Assembly: GCF_036416795.1 (NCBI RefSeq)
Contig: NZ_CP143867.1
Location: forward strand, 310,001 to 374,000
DNA length: 64,000 bases
Reading direction: 5' to 3'
Source: Bacteroides sp. MSB163
GTDB taxonomy: Bacteria > Bacteroidota > Bacteroidia > Bacteroidales > Bacteroidaceae
The position numbers and the translations under genes were made by a program. This document shows positions 55,320 through 63,532 of the stretch, piece after piece; position 1 is the stretch's first letter; each line of letters starts with the position of its first letter. A model generated the notes under the pieces. That model made no database searches and was not told where the DNA came from. It saw only the letters and a program-made list of their open reading frames with translations.

Positions 55320-55439
55320 AGACAGAGGCATGAACCTACCCAGGGTATCTGTAAAAAACTACACCGGAAAACAGAACGTCCCGCCTGCTTCTCAAAAAAC
55401 GAAAATCGGGCGAGACGAAAATGAATAGTATCTTGCTAT

Positions 55440-56348
55440 TTATAATTCTTCTATGTCTTTGATGGCTAAACCCGTCACTTGGTGGATGACCTCGGAGGAG
55501 ATATTCAAGGCTTTCATCGTACGGGCATTCTCTATGTTTTTCTCTTGCTTTCCTTGTTCAAACCCTTCTGCCAGTCCTTCTGCCAGCCCTTCCTGTCTGC
55601 CTTCCTGTCTTCCTTCCTCCGCCGCCGTACTCAGCACATCATTCTGAATCATCACGGCATTGATATGCTCGTCATACGCCAGTTGTTCCGACCTGTCCAT
55701 ATTGTAATAAATCAGTTTGCGGCGTGCCTCTTCCAGTCCGGGAGCTTTCGTATCGGGGCGGATGATACCGGTTTTCAGATACTCTATCCACTCCTCAAGC
55801 GGGGTGACGGCCACCTTGTTGAACTCATTCACACGAATCAGGAAGTATTCGGGGAAGATTTCGGCAGGTAGCTTACGCACAATAGCGTCCTTCTCTTTGG
55901 TGGTAACTTCCAGAAAATCGCCCGTATGCACGCCCACAAAGGAGTTCTGACCGTGGTACAGGTAATCGTTTCCCTTGCCGATGTCGAAATAGAGAATACT
56001 GATGGAGTACACTTTCTTCACTTGAGAGTAAAGTTCTCCCAATTCGATATGCTCCGTGATGGCCTTGGCAACGCCGAAGAGGATGCGCTCCAGATAGTAT
56101 ATCTCGCGCGTGTTCTGCACCTCAACGATGATGATTTCATCCTTGCTATTGCGCGCCTTGATGTCCACCCGGTTGAACTTCTCGCTTTCACGTTGCTGGT
56201 TGCCCTCGCTTTCCAGTATCTCGACGATGCGGATAGGCTCACCCAGCAATACAGTGAGGAAACCTTCGAGCACGCCGAAGTTAGCCTTATTGCGCAGCAA
56301 ACGCTTCACTGCCCAATCAAAACGTATATATTTATCTTTCTGTTCCAT
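55440..56348 (-). CDS. Rpn / PD-(D/E)XK nuclease family protein
   Basis: This 302-residue protein opens with IRFDWAVKRLLRNKANFGVL, then NRVDIKARNSKDEIIIVEVQN (catalytic D..EVQ pattern near residues 61-78). The PDDEXK_2/Rpn family includes recombination-promoting nucleases. The region about 245-275 is a run of EG(R/L) (Q/A) four-residue units (EGRQEGRQEGLAEGLAEG), encoded by short DNA repeats, before a C-terminal helix. It stands alone between repeat-rich spacers; its promoter is at 56377-56404. Confidence 0.88.
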   Translation of the reverse strand: MEQKDKYIRFDWAVKRLLRNKANFGVLEGFLTVLLGEPIRIVEILESEGNQQRESEKFNRVDIKARNSKDEIIIVEVQNTREIYYLERILFGVAKAITEHIELGELYSQVKKVYSISILYFDIGKGNDYLYHGQNSFVGVHTGDFLEVTTKEKDAIVRKLPAEIFPEYFLIRVNEFNKVAVTPLEEWIEYLKTGIIRPDTKAPGLEEARRKLIYYNMDRSEQLAYDEHINAVMIQNDVLSTAAEEGRQEGRQEGLAEGLAEGFEQGKQEKNIENARTMKALNISSEVIHQVTGLAIKDIEEL

Positions 56349-56376
56349 AACTTTTGTTTTTGTCTTCTAATTAGCA

Positions 56377-56404
56377 CAAAGGTAAGCATAAATTCTGTTT
56401 CCAA
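56377..56404 (-). promoter_or_regulatory. Promoter of the Rpn-type nuclease gene
   Basis: The minus strand has TTG (56404-56402), a 17-bp gap and TACCTTTG (56384-56377), about 30 bp before the ATG at 56348. Confidence 0.6.
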
Positions 56405-56500
56405 CATGTCCGGAAGCAATAATTTATTTCATTACTTCTCATCTGTAAACCAAATAGATGCCCTCTTTTTCCGACTTATAAACCAATCTCATGCCCTTCC

Positions 56501-56595
56501 CCGTACCCGGTCCGTATCAAAACCGTACCAAGGCCGTGTCAAGTCCAAGCGTTAGGATACGGAGATAATACGGACCTGATACGATTCGGGTACGG
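56501..56595. repeat. Symmetrical array of 11-bp repeats (four plus four, inverted)
   Basis: CCGTA/CCGTG occurs at 56501, 56512, 56523 and 56534. TACGG/TACGA occurs at 56558, 56569, 56580 and 56591. Every pair is symmetrical about position 56548, so the whole 95 bp is an imperfect palindrome made of units one helical turn long. It could form a cruciform or hairpin, or bind a protein on one face. Confidence 0.8.
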
Positions 56596-56744
56596 GGGAA
56601 GCAGGAGAAACAGACTAAAAAGAGTGTAATACAACTATAGGCGGAATATGTACATTTCTTTTCCGTTATGAATATATTCTGATCACGGAACACACGGAGC
56701 ATAGAGTATCACAGAGTTTAATCAAATTAAAATCAAAATAAATA

Positions 56745-56793
56745 TAAGCAAGACTGAGAGAACACATGAGATATAAGAAGCTGACTTTATCAT
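56745..56793 (-). pseudogene. 5' stump of a third DUF4249 gene copy
   Basis: Reading the minus strand from ATG 56793, the codons give MIKSASYISCVLSVLL, matching the signal peptide of both intact copies. The match ends near 56745, just before the lipobox, and the frame then runs into IFILILI and a stop. Its start is exactly 1021 bp from the start of the next copy, as that one is from the first. Confidence 0.8.
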
Positions 56794-56824
56794 AGTGTAC
56801 AAGTTCAAAGATATAAGTTAATTA

Positions 56825-57814
56825 TTAATTTCTTTCCCCTACATATATCCCTTTTTCAGAAGCAGCACTTACCCGAAAACAGCCATATACGCCACCACTT
56901 ATATTCCCGGTTATTGACGACGGAGTCGGGGTGTATGCGCCGCCATCCGTACGGAACTGCTTCAGCATCTGATCAAAAACTTCATAACAACTCTTGGAAA
57001 TGGTTTGCGCCCACACATATACAGAATCGCTTGAATGGTCATAACCCCAGCCATTAGGATAACCAAAAGCATTCTCTCCGTCATCTACGGCAAAGTCTAC
57101 TACATTCTCCTGTAAGTGTTCATCACTTAAAACGGAATATCGCCAATGTGAACCCGCACCAAATAGGGCATTAGGCTTAGAGAACGTAGAGTGAGTATAC
57201 GACCATGGAAAGAAGGAAAGTAAATAATAATTTTCTCCCGGAGGATTAATGAAACTAATACAAGGTGCAAAGGTCTCTCCCTTTTCACCAAGATCCACTT
57301 TAGTTACCTTGAGATCAGTAATAACAAGAGCCGGTTCCATTTTCTGTACATCCGATTCAAAATGCTTACCAGCATAATATATATCCAATAAATAGGAATG
57401 ACCTTCAATACCATATAGCTTCGTTGTCACATACACCCCATCAGCTGCATCTTCAGATACACTGTTTATATGCTCCGTTTCATTCCGCTTCTTATCATAA
57501 TTATAATAGTCATAATACACAAAGTTTTCACGACGAGGTTTCACATATTGAAGCGTATCCCTGATACCCTCCGTAATATCTGTAATCACAATTACCGCAT
57601 CATCTATTCCTTCATAATTATAATAATCACCCCCTGTAATTGCAGCAGGCTTGGTAAGATGAAAGAAATAGGGCGGACGCTCATTAGTTACAGTTCCTTC
57701 AAAAACAAGTGCATCTGAAACATAGCCTGACAAATCCACATCAAACACTTTCTCACAGCCCGACATAAGCAAGATTGAGAGAACACATGAGATATAAGAA
57801 GCTGACTTTATCAT
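56825..57814 (-). CDS. DUF4249 lipoprotein, copy B
   Basis: This 329-residue protein starts at ATG 57814 (a TTG 15 bp earlier rejected) with the lipobox SILLMSGCEKVFD. It is predicted to be a strand-rich outer membrane lipoprotein. DUF4249 proteins accompany TonB-dependent receptors and may play a SusD-like capture role, which is inference. It is nearly identical to copy A except in two patches (about residues 91-115 and 194-225). The 31-bp leader shared by the array contains TATCTTTG (minus strand, 57834-57827), a possible internal promoter. Confidence 0.88.
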   Translation of the reverse strand: MIKSASYISCVLSILLMSGCEKVFDVDLSGYVSDALVFEGTVTNERPPYFFHLTKPAAITGGDYYNYEGIDDAVIVITDITEGIRDTLQYVKPRRENFVYYDYYNYDKKRNETEHINSVSEDAADGVYVTTKLYGIEGHSYLLDIYYAGKHFESDVQKMEPALVITDLKVTKVDLGEKGETFAPCISFINPPGENYYLLSFFPWSYTHSTFSKPNALFGAGSHWRYSVLSDEHLQENVVDFAVDDGENAFGYPNGWGYDHSSDSVYVWAQTISKSCYEVFDQMLKQFRTDGGAYTPTPSSITGNISGGVYGCFRVSAASEKGIYVGERN

Positions 57815-57845
57815 AGTGTACAAGTTCAAAGATATAAGTTAATTA

Positions 57846-58835
57846 TTAATTTCTTTCCCCTACATATATCCCTTTTTCAGAAGCAGCACTTACCCGAAAA
57901 CAGCCATATACGCCACCACTTATATTCCCGGTTATTGACGATGGAGCCGGAGTATATGCACCGCCATCCGTACGGAACTGCTTCAACATCTGATCAAAAA
58001 CATCATAACAACTCTTGGAAATGGTTTGCGCCCACACATATACAGAATCGCTCGAATGGTCATAACCCCAGCCATTAGGATAACCAAAAGCATTCTCTCC
58101 GTCATCTACGGCAAAGTCTACTACATTCTCCTGCAAGTGTTCATCACTTAAAACGGAATATCGCCAACGTGAATTCGCGCCAAATAAAGCACTAGGTTTC
58201 GAGAAGGTAAAATAAATATATGACGCAGGAAAGAAAGAAAGCAAATAATAATTTTCTCCCGGAGGATTAATGAAACTAATACAAGGTGCAAAGGTCTCCC
58301 CCTTTTCACCAAGATCCACTTTAGTTACCTTGAGATCAGTAATAACAAAAGCTGGCTCCATTTTCTGTACATCCGATTCAAAATGCTTACCAGCATAATA
58401 TATATCCAATGAATAGGAATGACCTTCAATACCATATAGCTTAGTTGTCACATACACCCCACCAGCAGAATTCCTATATATCCCATTCACACTAGCCTCT
58501 TCCTTCCGCTTCTTATCATAATTATAATAGTCATAATACACATGATTTTCAAAACGAGGTTTCACATATTGAAGCGTATCCTTGATACCCTCCGTAATAT
58601 CTGTAATCACAATTACCGCATCATCTATTCCTTCATAATTATAATAATCACCCCCTGTAATTGCAGCAGGCTTGGTAAGATGAAAGAAATAGGGCGGACG
58701 TTCATTAGTTACAGTCCCTTCAAAAACAAGTGCATCCGAAACATAGCCCGACAAATCCACATCAAACACTTTCTCACAGCCCGACATAAGCAAGACTAAA
58801 AGAACACACGAGATATAAGAAGCCGACTTTATCAT
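57846..58835 (-). CDS. DUF4249 lipoprotein, copy A
   Basis: This 329-residue protein has the lipobox LVLLMSGCEKVFD and the same length and layout as copy B. The first variable patch reads HVYYDYYNYDKKRKEEASVN where copy B has FVYYDYYNYDKKRNETEHIN; the second lies near SFFPASYIYFTFSKPSALFG. It starts 5 bp after the TonB-dependent receptor stops, so it is in the same operon. It is probably a surface-exposed partner of that receptor. Confidence 0.88.
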   Translation of the reverse strand: MIKSASYISCVLLVLLMSGCEKVFDVDLSGYVSDALVFEGTVTNERPPYFFHLTKPAAITGGDYYNYEGIDDAVIVITDITEGIKDTLQYVKPRFENHVYYDYYNYDKKRKEEASVNGIYRNSAGGVYVTTKLYGIEGHSYSLDIYYAGKHFESDVQKMEPAFVITDLKVTKVDLGEKGETFAPCISFINPPGENYYLLSFFPASYIYFTFSKPSALFGANSRWRYSVLSDEHLQENVVDFAVDDGENAFGYPNGWGYDHSSDSVYVWAQTISKSCYDVFDQMLKQFRTDGGAYTPAPSSITGNISGGVYGCFRVSAASEKGIYVGERN

Positions 58836-58840
58836 AACTA

Positions 58841-61063
58841 TCAGAATTTAAATGTATAAGTTAAAGAAGGCACAATGCCGTAAAGATATAATTTATACAT
58901 AAGAGGCTGTGCAATGGAAAAGTTTCCATTACGCCCCGCATAAATGGAAAAAACATTTTCCCTGTTATATGCATTAATGATTGAAAGGGAAAGACTCCGA
59001 TTCTTCCACTTATATGTTGTGGAGAAATCCAATTGGTGAAATGCCGGAGCACGATACCCGTTTCTACCGGAATAGATATAGAATACAGAGTGATGGAAAT
59101 AATATTTTCCTACCGGCAACGTCAGATTCATTCCCGAAGCATAAGAAAAAGTAGATGACAGCGACCAATGAGAACCGATGTTCCAGTTCAGAAACAGTTT
59201 TAAATTATGCGGACGGTCATATATCGGTTTATATTTCTCGCCATTGATATTATTTCTTGCACGCGAAAGTGTATAACTAAGCCATCCGGTCAGGGCTCCC
59301 TGATTCTTTGAAAAGTACAACTCCAGTCCAGTCCCATCAGCAGTGCCGCTCTCTACTTCCTTTTCAATCCGGTCATTCTGGAATATATTGGCATTTTCCA
59401 CATAGTCCACCACATGGCGCATTTTCCGGATGTAAGCTTCTACTGACAAAGTATACTCTCTGTGCGGAAAGTTATATTCATAGCCAAGTGCCACTTGCCG
59501 CATAACAGATGGCTCCAATAACGCATTGGCAGGTATCCACATATCCGAAGGTATTCCTACTGAGGAATTTGAGAGCATATGTATGCTTTGCGCCGCCTGT
59601 GTATAAGAGACAGCTATACGATTGGAAGGATTAAGAGTATAGGATAACTCTGCCCGCGGTTCGGGAACAACATACGTTTTTGCCCCATACGAAGAAGAGG
59701 ACGGAGCATACAAAACGGATAAACGGACTCCGGCATTCAGCTGGAAACGGGAAAGGAACTTATATTCACCCTCTGCATAGAGAGCTATATCCCACAAGGT
59801 CTTTTTGGGCAAACGGGAAGGTACCACATTCGATTCATCGCCATACTTTTCTACCGAACCGGGCATAGTGGTAAAGAAGTGTACGCTTGCTCCCGTCTTC
59901 AGGCTCAAGGAGTTATTCAAGTGTGTTTCCCAGTCAGACTTCAACTGATAAGACTGCATATCCGATTTCCAAAGATATTGTAATCCGTCTGCCAAAGATT
60001 TATACCTATAATAATAATTACTGAAAACAGCACTTGTATTTATATTAGTTCTATCATTCAGAATATGGTTCCATCTCACTGTAGCAGTGGCATTTCCCCA
60101 GTCCATACCATATCCCTTGATCAATTTATTGAAAACAGTATGGTCGCCTCCGCTATACAACGAAAAGAAAAGACGGTTACGGTCATCCAATGCCGTATTC
60201 ACCTTAGCATTGACATCATAAAACCACATCTGTGGCTTAGAGGCCAGATCACCACCTAATAAACTGAGTGTGACTCCCGGATAACCGAATCTGCCGGAAA
60301 CCAGATAAGAGCCTTTCTTCAAAGGACCTTCCAGCAATACTTTAGAGGCAATCAATCCCAGACTTGCACTCCGCTTGCGCTCTTTACTATTGCCTTCGCG
60401 CATACGGACATCGATAACCGATGAAGACCGTCCTCCATATTTCAGTGGAAAATAGGACTTATACAGGTCCACCTTTTGAATGGCATCATTATTAAATACA
60501 GAGAAAAAAGATAAAACATGAGTAGGATTATAGACCACAGCCTCATCCAGTAAGACCAGATTCCCCCATTGATTACTTCCTCTCACAGAAATATTGTTAG
60601 CCCCTTCATTGCCACTCTGCACTCCCGGCAAAAATTGTAAAGTCTTTATCAAATCGGGCTCTCCTCCCACAACAGGCAGAGCTTGTATCTTCTGTGCATC
60701 CAACATAAATTGTCCGCTATGTTTTCGGGCTCCCAGTACTTCAACCCCTTTCAGCAAATAGTCATTAGGCTGCAAAGCTATATCGACCACCGCATTGCCC
60801 GATAGTTGCAATGTATCCGACCAGGTGGTATAGCCCAACATAGAACACTGAAGTACACACCTCCCCGTATGGAGGGTAATGGAATAGAGTCCGTATGCAT
60901 TTGTAGCCATACCTGTACTCGAATTCTTTTCCAGTACATTGGCATCCGAGAGAGTCTCCCCTGTTTTCGCATCCGTCACACGTCCTCGTACTATCACTTT
61001 TTGAGCAAAGGCAGTGTGCAGACAGAAACAGAGGAGAAACAAATAGACAGATAAGACTTTCAT
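58841..61063 (-). CDS. TonB-dependent receptor with carboxypeptidase-regulatory-like N-terminus
   Basis: This 740-residue protein has a signal peptide (FLLCFCLHTAFAQ), a regulatory-like Ig domain (VRGRVTDAKTGETLSDANVL), a plug (LIKTLQFLPGVQSGNEGANN then ISVRGSNQWGNLVLLDEAVV) and a C-terminal barrel ending in Phe (SLTYTFKF). It lacks the long SusC plug signature and is shorter than SusC proteins. It overlaps the upstream DsbA-like gene by 4 bp, and DUF4249 genes follow directly, so it is a non-SusC uptake or signalling receptor with its own lipoprotein partners. Substrate unknown. Confidence 0.92.
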   Translation of the reverse strand: MKVLSVYLFLLCFCLHTAFAQKVIVRGRVTDAKTGETLSDANVLEKNSSTGMATNAYGLYSITLHTGRCVLQCSMLGYTTWSDTLQLSGNAVVDIALQPNDYLLKGVEVLGARKHSGQFMLDAQKIQALPVVGGEPDLIKTLQFLPGVQSGNEGANNISVRGSNQWGNLVLLDEAVVYNPTHVLSFFSVFNNDAIQKVDLYKSYFPLKYGGRSSSVIDVRMREGNSKERKRSASLGLIASKVLLEGPLKKGSYLVSGRFGYPGVTLSLLGGDLASKPQMWFYDVNAKVNTALDDRNRLFFSLYSGGDHTVFNKLIKGYGMDWGNATATVRWNHILNDRTNINTSAVFSNYYYRYKSLADGLQYLWKSDMQSYQLKSDWETHLNNSLSLKTGASVHFFTTMPGSVEKYGDESNVVPSRLPKKTLWDIALYAEGEYKFLSRFQLNAGVRLSVLYAPSSSSYGAKTYVVPEPRAELSYTLNPSNRIAVSYTQAAQSIHMLSNSSVGIPSDMWIPANALLEPSVMRQVALGYEYNFPHREYTLSVEAYIRKMRHVVDYVENANIFQNDRIEKEVESGTADGTGLELYFSKNQGALTGWLSYTLSRARNNINGEKYKPIYDRPHNLKLFLNWNIGSHWSLSSTFSYASGMNLTLPVGKYYFHHSVFYIYSGRNGYRAPAFHQLDFSTTYKWKNRSLSLSIINAYNRENVFSIYAGRNGNFSIAQPLMYKLYLYGIVPSLTYTFKF

Positions 61064-61974
61064 TCGTTTTGTAGTTCTTTATCTAAAAGTTTAGTCAGTT
61101 CTTCATAAGAATTCGTAATATAAACCAAGCGATTATTAATTATAATGGTAGGAGTGGCAAAAAGTCCCCGTTCCATCAGTTTATCAATAGTATGGTTTAC
61201 CTTATCATAAGTTTCGGCGGACAGCACATCTTGCTTATATGCGCCAACGTCCAATCCTAAAGCCCGGGCAAGGTCAAAGATATATGCAGAGTCCGGCAAC
61301 GCATCATAGGAGAATATGGCATCATGAAACTCCCAGAATTTACCATATTTACCAGCCGCTTCACAAGCCAATGACGCAAGATTCGGTTCGTCGGCAAAAT
61401 TAATAAAGCCAAATTTCACCCGGTCATGGTATTTATCATAAATACGTTTCAACGTTTTCTCAAATTCAGCACAACGTTTGCAATTGAAATCTGATGCTAC
61501 TATCAAATGAGTAGCAGCATCAAGATTTCCTCTATATTGAACGCATAAATCGGCTACAACACAATTGGGCTGTTTAGGAGGATAGATATACCGCTTGATT
61601 TGTGCTCTATTAAATAGTGAATCTGCCAAATGCCGGATTAAAACACTCCGTACTCTGTTTTTAGCTAACAAATCCTCCATATATTCCTTTGTTGGATCGA
61701 CCATAATACTATCAATATAAGCATTCAGAAACTCATCAGTGAGTACTCCCCGATCAATTGCCTCATACTCTATCAATTTTTGTTTGATTAAGTCGTCCAA
61801 GGCTCTTGACTTTATTTCATAAGCCATATTCAATAAATCGAAGGTCTCTTGGGTTGTCACCTGAGACAATTCGGATGCATAAAGCTTATGCCCGTTTATT
61901 TCTGCTACAACTTCCTTATTACCTTTAGAACAAGAGCAGAGTAACACAGTCAGCACTAATAATACATGTTTCAT
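61060..61974 (-). CDS. DsbA-like thioredoxin-fold lipoprotein with SurA-like N-terminus
   Basis: This 304-residue protein has a lipoprotein-like signal (VLTVLLCSCSKG, Cys15). Residues about 22-110 resemble the N-terminal part of SurA/parvulin chaperones (VAEINGHKLYASELSQ). Residues about 155-300 form a thioredoxin fold with a CKRC active site (Cys165, Cys168) and the cis-proline in ATPTIIINN (Pro275). It would be a periplasmic disulfide oxidoreductase or chaperone, perhaps for the neighbouring secreted proteins. Its ATG directly abuts the stop of the previous gene, and it overlaps the receptor gene, so translation is coupled. Confidence 0.85.
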   Translation of the reverse strand: MKHVLLVLTVLLCSCSKGNKEVVAEINGHKLYASELSQVTTQETFDLLNMAYEIKSRALDDLIKQKLIEYEAIDRGVLTDEFLNAYIDSIMVDPTKEYMEDLLAKNRVRSVLIRHLADSLFNRAQIKRYIYPPKQPNCVVADLCVQYRGNLDAATHLIVASDFNCKRCAEFEKTLKRIYDKYHDRVKFGFINFADEPNLASLACEAAGKYGKFWEFHDAIFSYDALPDSAYIFDLARALGLDVGAYKQDVLSAETYDKVNHTIDKLMERGLFATPTIIINNRLVYITNSYEELTKLLDKELQNE

Positions 61975-62973
61975 TTAATTAGCCATAACCCTCCCAGGAT
62001 GATACCTATTCTTATTTTTAAAATAAGAGAGATCTGTATTGAATGTCAAGCTATACCATGTATTCTTTCCGGTATTCAAACCATATTCTCCATAGAAATG
62101 ATCTGATAATAAATCTTTAGTAAAGGTATTTCCGGTATATAATTTAGCCCAGTTTTTATTACTTGAGTCTTCATCATCAAAATGGATTTTTCCCATTGTC
62201 GCAAGAGGAGAACCACAAATTACTCCATAATTTATCCGACTTCTAGGTCCAAAATTCCCACTTGCAATTGTACTCGGCACTCCCAATGCATCAGGGAAGG
62301 CCCAAGCTAAAACGGCGTTATCATCTATCTTTGTATATCCTTTAGAAATATCGCTTTTTTCATCATAATCAGGATTTAGACTTACCACCCTATTATCAGT
62401 ATGTTTATCATCACAGTCATGATAACGAGCTACTATTTTCATCCAAGGATGGTTAAAACTAAACCCCGGTCTGTAATAGTTTATATGATTAACAAGGAAT
62501 ACACCTCCCGGATAATATTGACTTGCTTCCGTTAAACAAAATTTCAAACGGACATTACCATTGCTATCAATGTATGAATCTCCTATCACACCCTCTGATT
62601 TAGAATTCTGCTTTGTATCTTCCGCGTCAATATTAACTTCCAACTCCGTATAGACACCACACGAACCAATCTTAAAAACTCCTACGACATCATTAGAAGC
62701 ACTGTAAACAGTTCGCATCACTTTCTCTTTTGCAATAGAGGTACGATTCATCAACTCAGTCACATAATCATCCATAAGCTTCTGAATAGTCTCTTCATCC
62801 GCAACTGTTTCAATCTTGAGAGTATCAGCGTTTTCTTCCATTGACCTGGTTGATACTTCATAATCCGCAGCGGCTTTAGCCAACTCCATATCATTCTCTA
62901 ATAAATCATAACTGTTACTGCATGAGTAGCACGTCAACACTCCTAAAAGAGTGAATAATAAATGTTTTTTCAC
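61975..62973 (-). CDS. Unknown secreted lipoprotein
   Basis: This 332-residue protein has the lipobox LTCYSCSNSYD. A helical N-terminal stretch (about 25-100, ETIQKLMDDYVTELMNRTSIAKEK) is followed by a strand-rich remainder with six or so cysteines, including GSCGVYTELEVNID, LKFCLTEASQYYPGGVFLVN and ARYHDCDDKHTDN. I do not recognise the family. The cysteine content and the adjacent DsbA-like gene suggest disulfide bonding outside the cytoplasm. It has no overlap and no gap with the next gene, so it is firmly part of the operon. Confidence 0.8.
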   Translation of the reverse strand: MKKHLLFTLLGVLTCYSCSNSYDLLENDMELAKAAADYEVSTRSMEENADTLKIETVADEETIQKLMDDYVTELMNRTSIAKEKVMRTVYSASNDVVGVFKIGSCGVYTELEVNIDAEDTKQNSKSEGVIGDSYIDSNGNVRLKFCLTEASQYYPGGVFLVNHINYYRPGFSFNHPWMKIVARYHDCDDKHTDNRVVSLNPDYDEKSDISKGYTKIDDNAVLAWAFPDALGVPSTIASGNFGPRSRINYGVICGSPLATMGKIHFDDEDSSNKNWAKLYTGNTFTKDLLSDHFYGEYGLNTGKNTWYSLTFNTDLSYFKNKNRYHPGRVMAN

Positions 62974-63017
62974 GTCTTTGAATGGTTAAGCAACACCATA
63001 AGCCTAAATTAAGTAAG

Positions 63018-63395
63018 TCAAATAGTGAAATCTCCGTATAGAATCACCTTTCCAATAGTCATCTCCAAACGGTAATTTTCTCCTCCTTGCAATAGTCCTG
63101 CCATATTCAGTACAATATTATCCGAAGCTCCATATAGTCCTGAATAAATTACGTCATTGGTTGAAAGATTAGTCACGGAAATAAAAGCATCATCTGAGCA
63201 GTTCTCAAAATTAAGTAATAGCAATTCATTGCTGAGATCTAAATAGGCGGAAGCAAATAAACCGGCAGAGCGTAATGTTCCATCAGAAGTAGTACTTTTC
63301 TTCAGTACAATACTCTTTCCAGACTCTTGTACAGTTGCACCTCCATTTACAAATGATAATAGAAATAAAAACAGTAATAAAGTTTTTGCTCTCAT
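63018..63395 (-). CDS. Small secreted protein, DUF3244-like
   Basis: This 125-residue protein has a signal peptide (LLLFLFLLSFVNGGATV) and an Ig-like strand pattern (ASAYLDLSNELLLLNFENCS, DAFISVTNLSTNDVIYSG, YRLEMTIGKVILYGDF) similar to DUF3244. Function is unknown. It is the first gene of the envelope operon, 44 bp before the unknown lipoprotein, and directly behind the promoter at 63421-63451. Confidence 0.75.
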   Translation of the reverse strand: MRAKTLLLFLFLLSFVNGGATVQESGKSIVLKKSTTSDGTLRSAGLFASAYLDLSNELLLLNFENCSDDAFISVTNLSTNDVIYSGLYGASDNIVLNMAGLLQGGENYRLEMTIGKVILYGDFTI

Positions 63396-63420
63396 AGGTA
63401 TGTGATATAAATTATTGTCG

Positions 63421-63451
63421 CAAATAACTTAATCATTTATATAAGAACAAA
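63421..63451 (-). promoter_or_regulatory. Likely promoter of the envelope operon
   Basis: The minus strand has TTTG (63451-63448), an exact 19-bp spacer and GTTATTTG (63428-63421), which keeps the TTTG of the -7 box but not its TA. A weak -7 with upstream direct repeats would fit activator dependence. Confidence 0.5.
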
Positions 63452-63460
63452 AAAACATGA

Positions 63461-63509
63461 AGTAACAATGGTAACAATAAATATAAAACAGCAGTAACAA
63501 TGGTAACAA
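63461..63509. promoter_or_regulatory. Two 17-bp direct repeats upstream of the envelope operon (operator-like)
   Basis: AGTAACAATGGTAACAA occurs at 63461-63477 and again, identically, at 63493-63509. Each copy contains two GTAACAA words 9 bp apart, so four words lie at 63462, 63471, 63494 and 63503. The copies are 32 bp apart, about three helical turns, and end 10 bp upstream of the -33 element. Confidence 0.65.
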
Positions 63510-63532
63510 ATAGCGTTCTAAACCACTAATTT

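Larger units (their letters stand above)
53791..55439. other. Long gene-poor region rich in RNA-like structure and repeats
   Basis: About 1.65 kb without a convincing long gene. It contains the hairpin RNA (53995-54193), a second folded element (54241-54342), the 22-bp array (54662-54837) and a 30-codon ORF (55227-55319). The stretch 54345-54660 shows only small palindromes such as CCGTATTTACGG (54372-54383), and 54840-55150 shows a 7-C tract near 55043 but nothing else I can interpret. Weak open frames overlap the structured elements and were not accepted. Confidence 0.7.
56349..56824. other. Spacer between the DUF4249 array and the nuclease gene
   Basis: These 476 bp hold the nuclease promoter, the symmetrical 11-bp repeat array (56501-56595) and, at the end, the stump of a third DUF4249 copy (56745-56793) with its duplicated leader. 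The rest (56600-56740) shows nothing I can interpret. Confidence 0.7.

Noticed and set aside
55377..55417. Terminator of the Rpn-type nuclease gene
   Set aside because: CGTC-CGCC/GGCG-GACG pairing exists but the loop is over 20 nt and no T-run follows the stem, so it was left as an unassigned palindrome.
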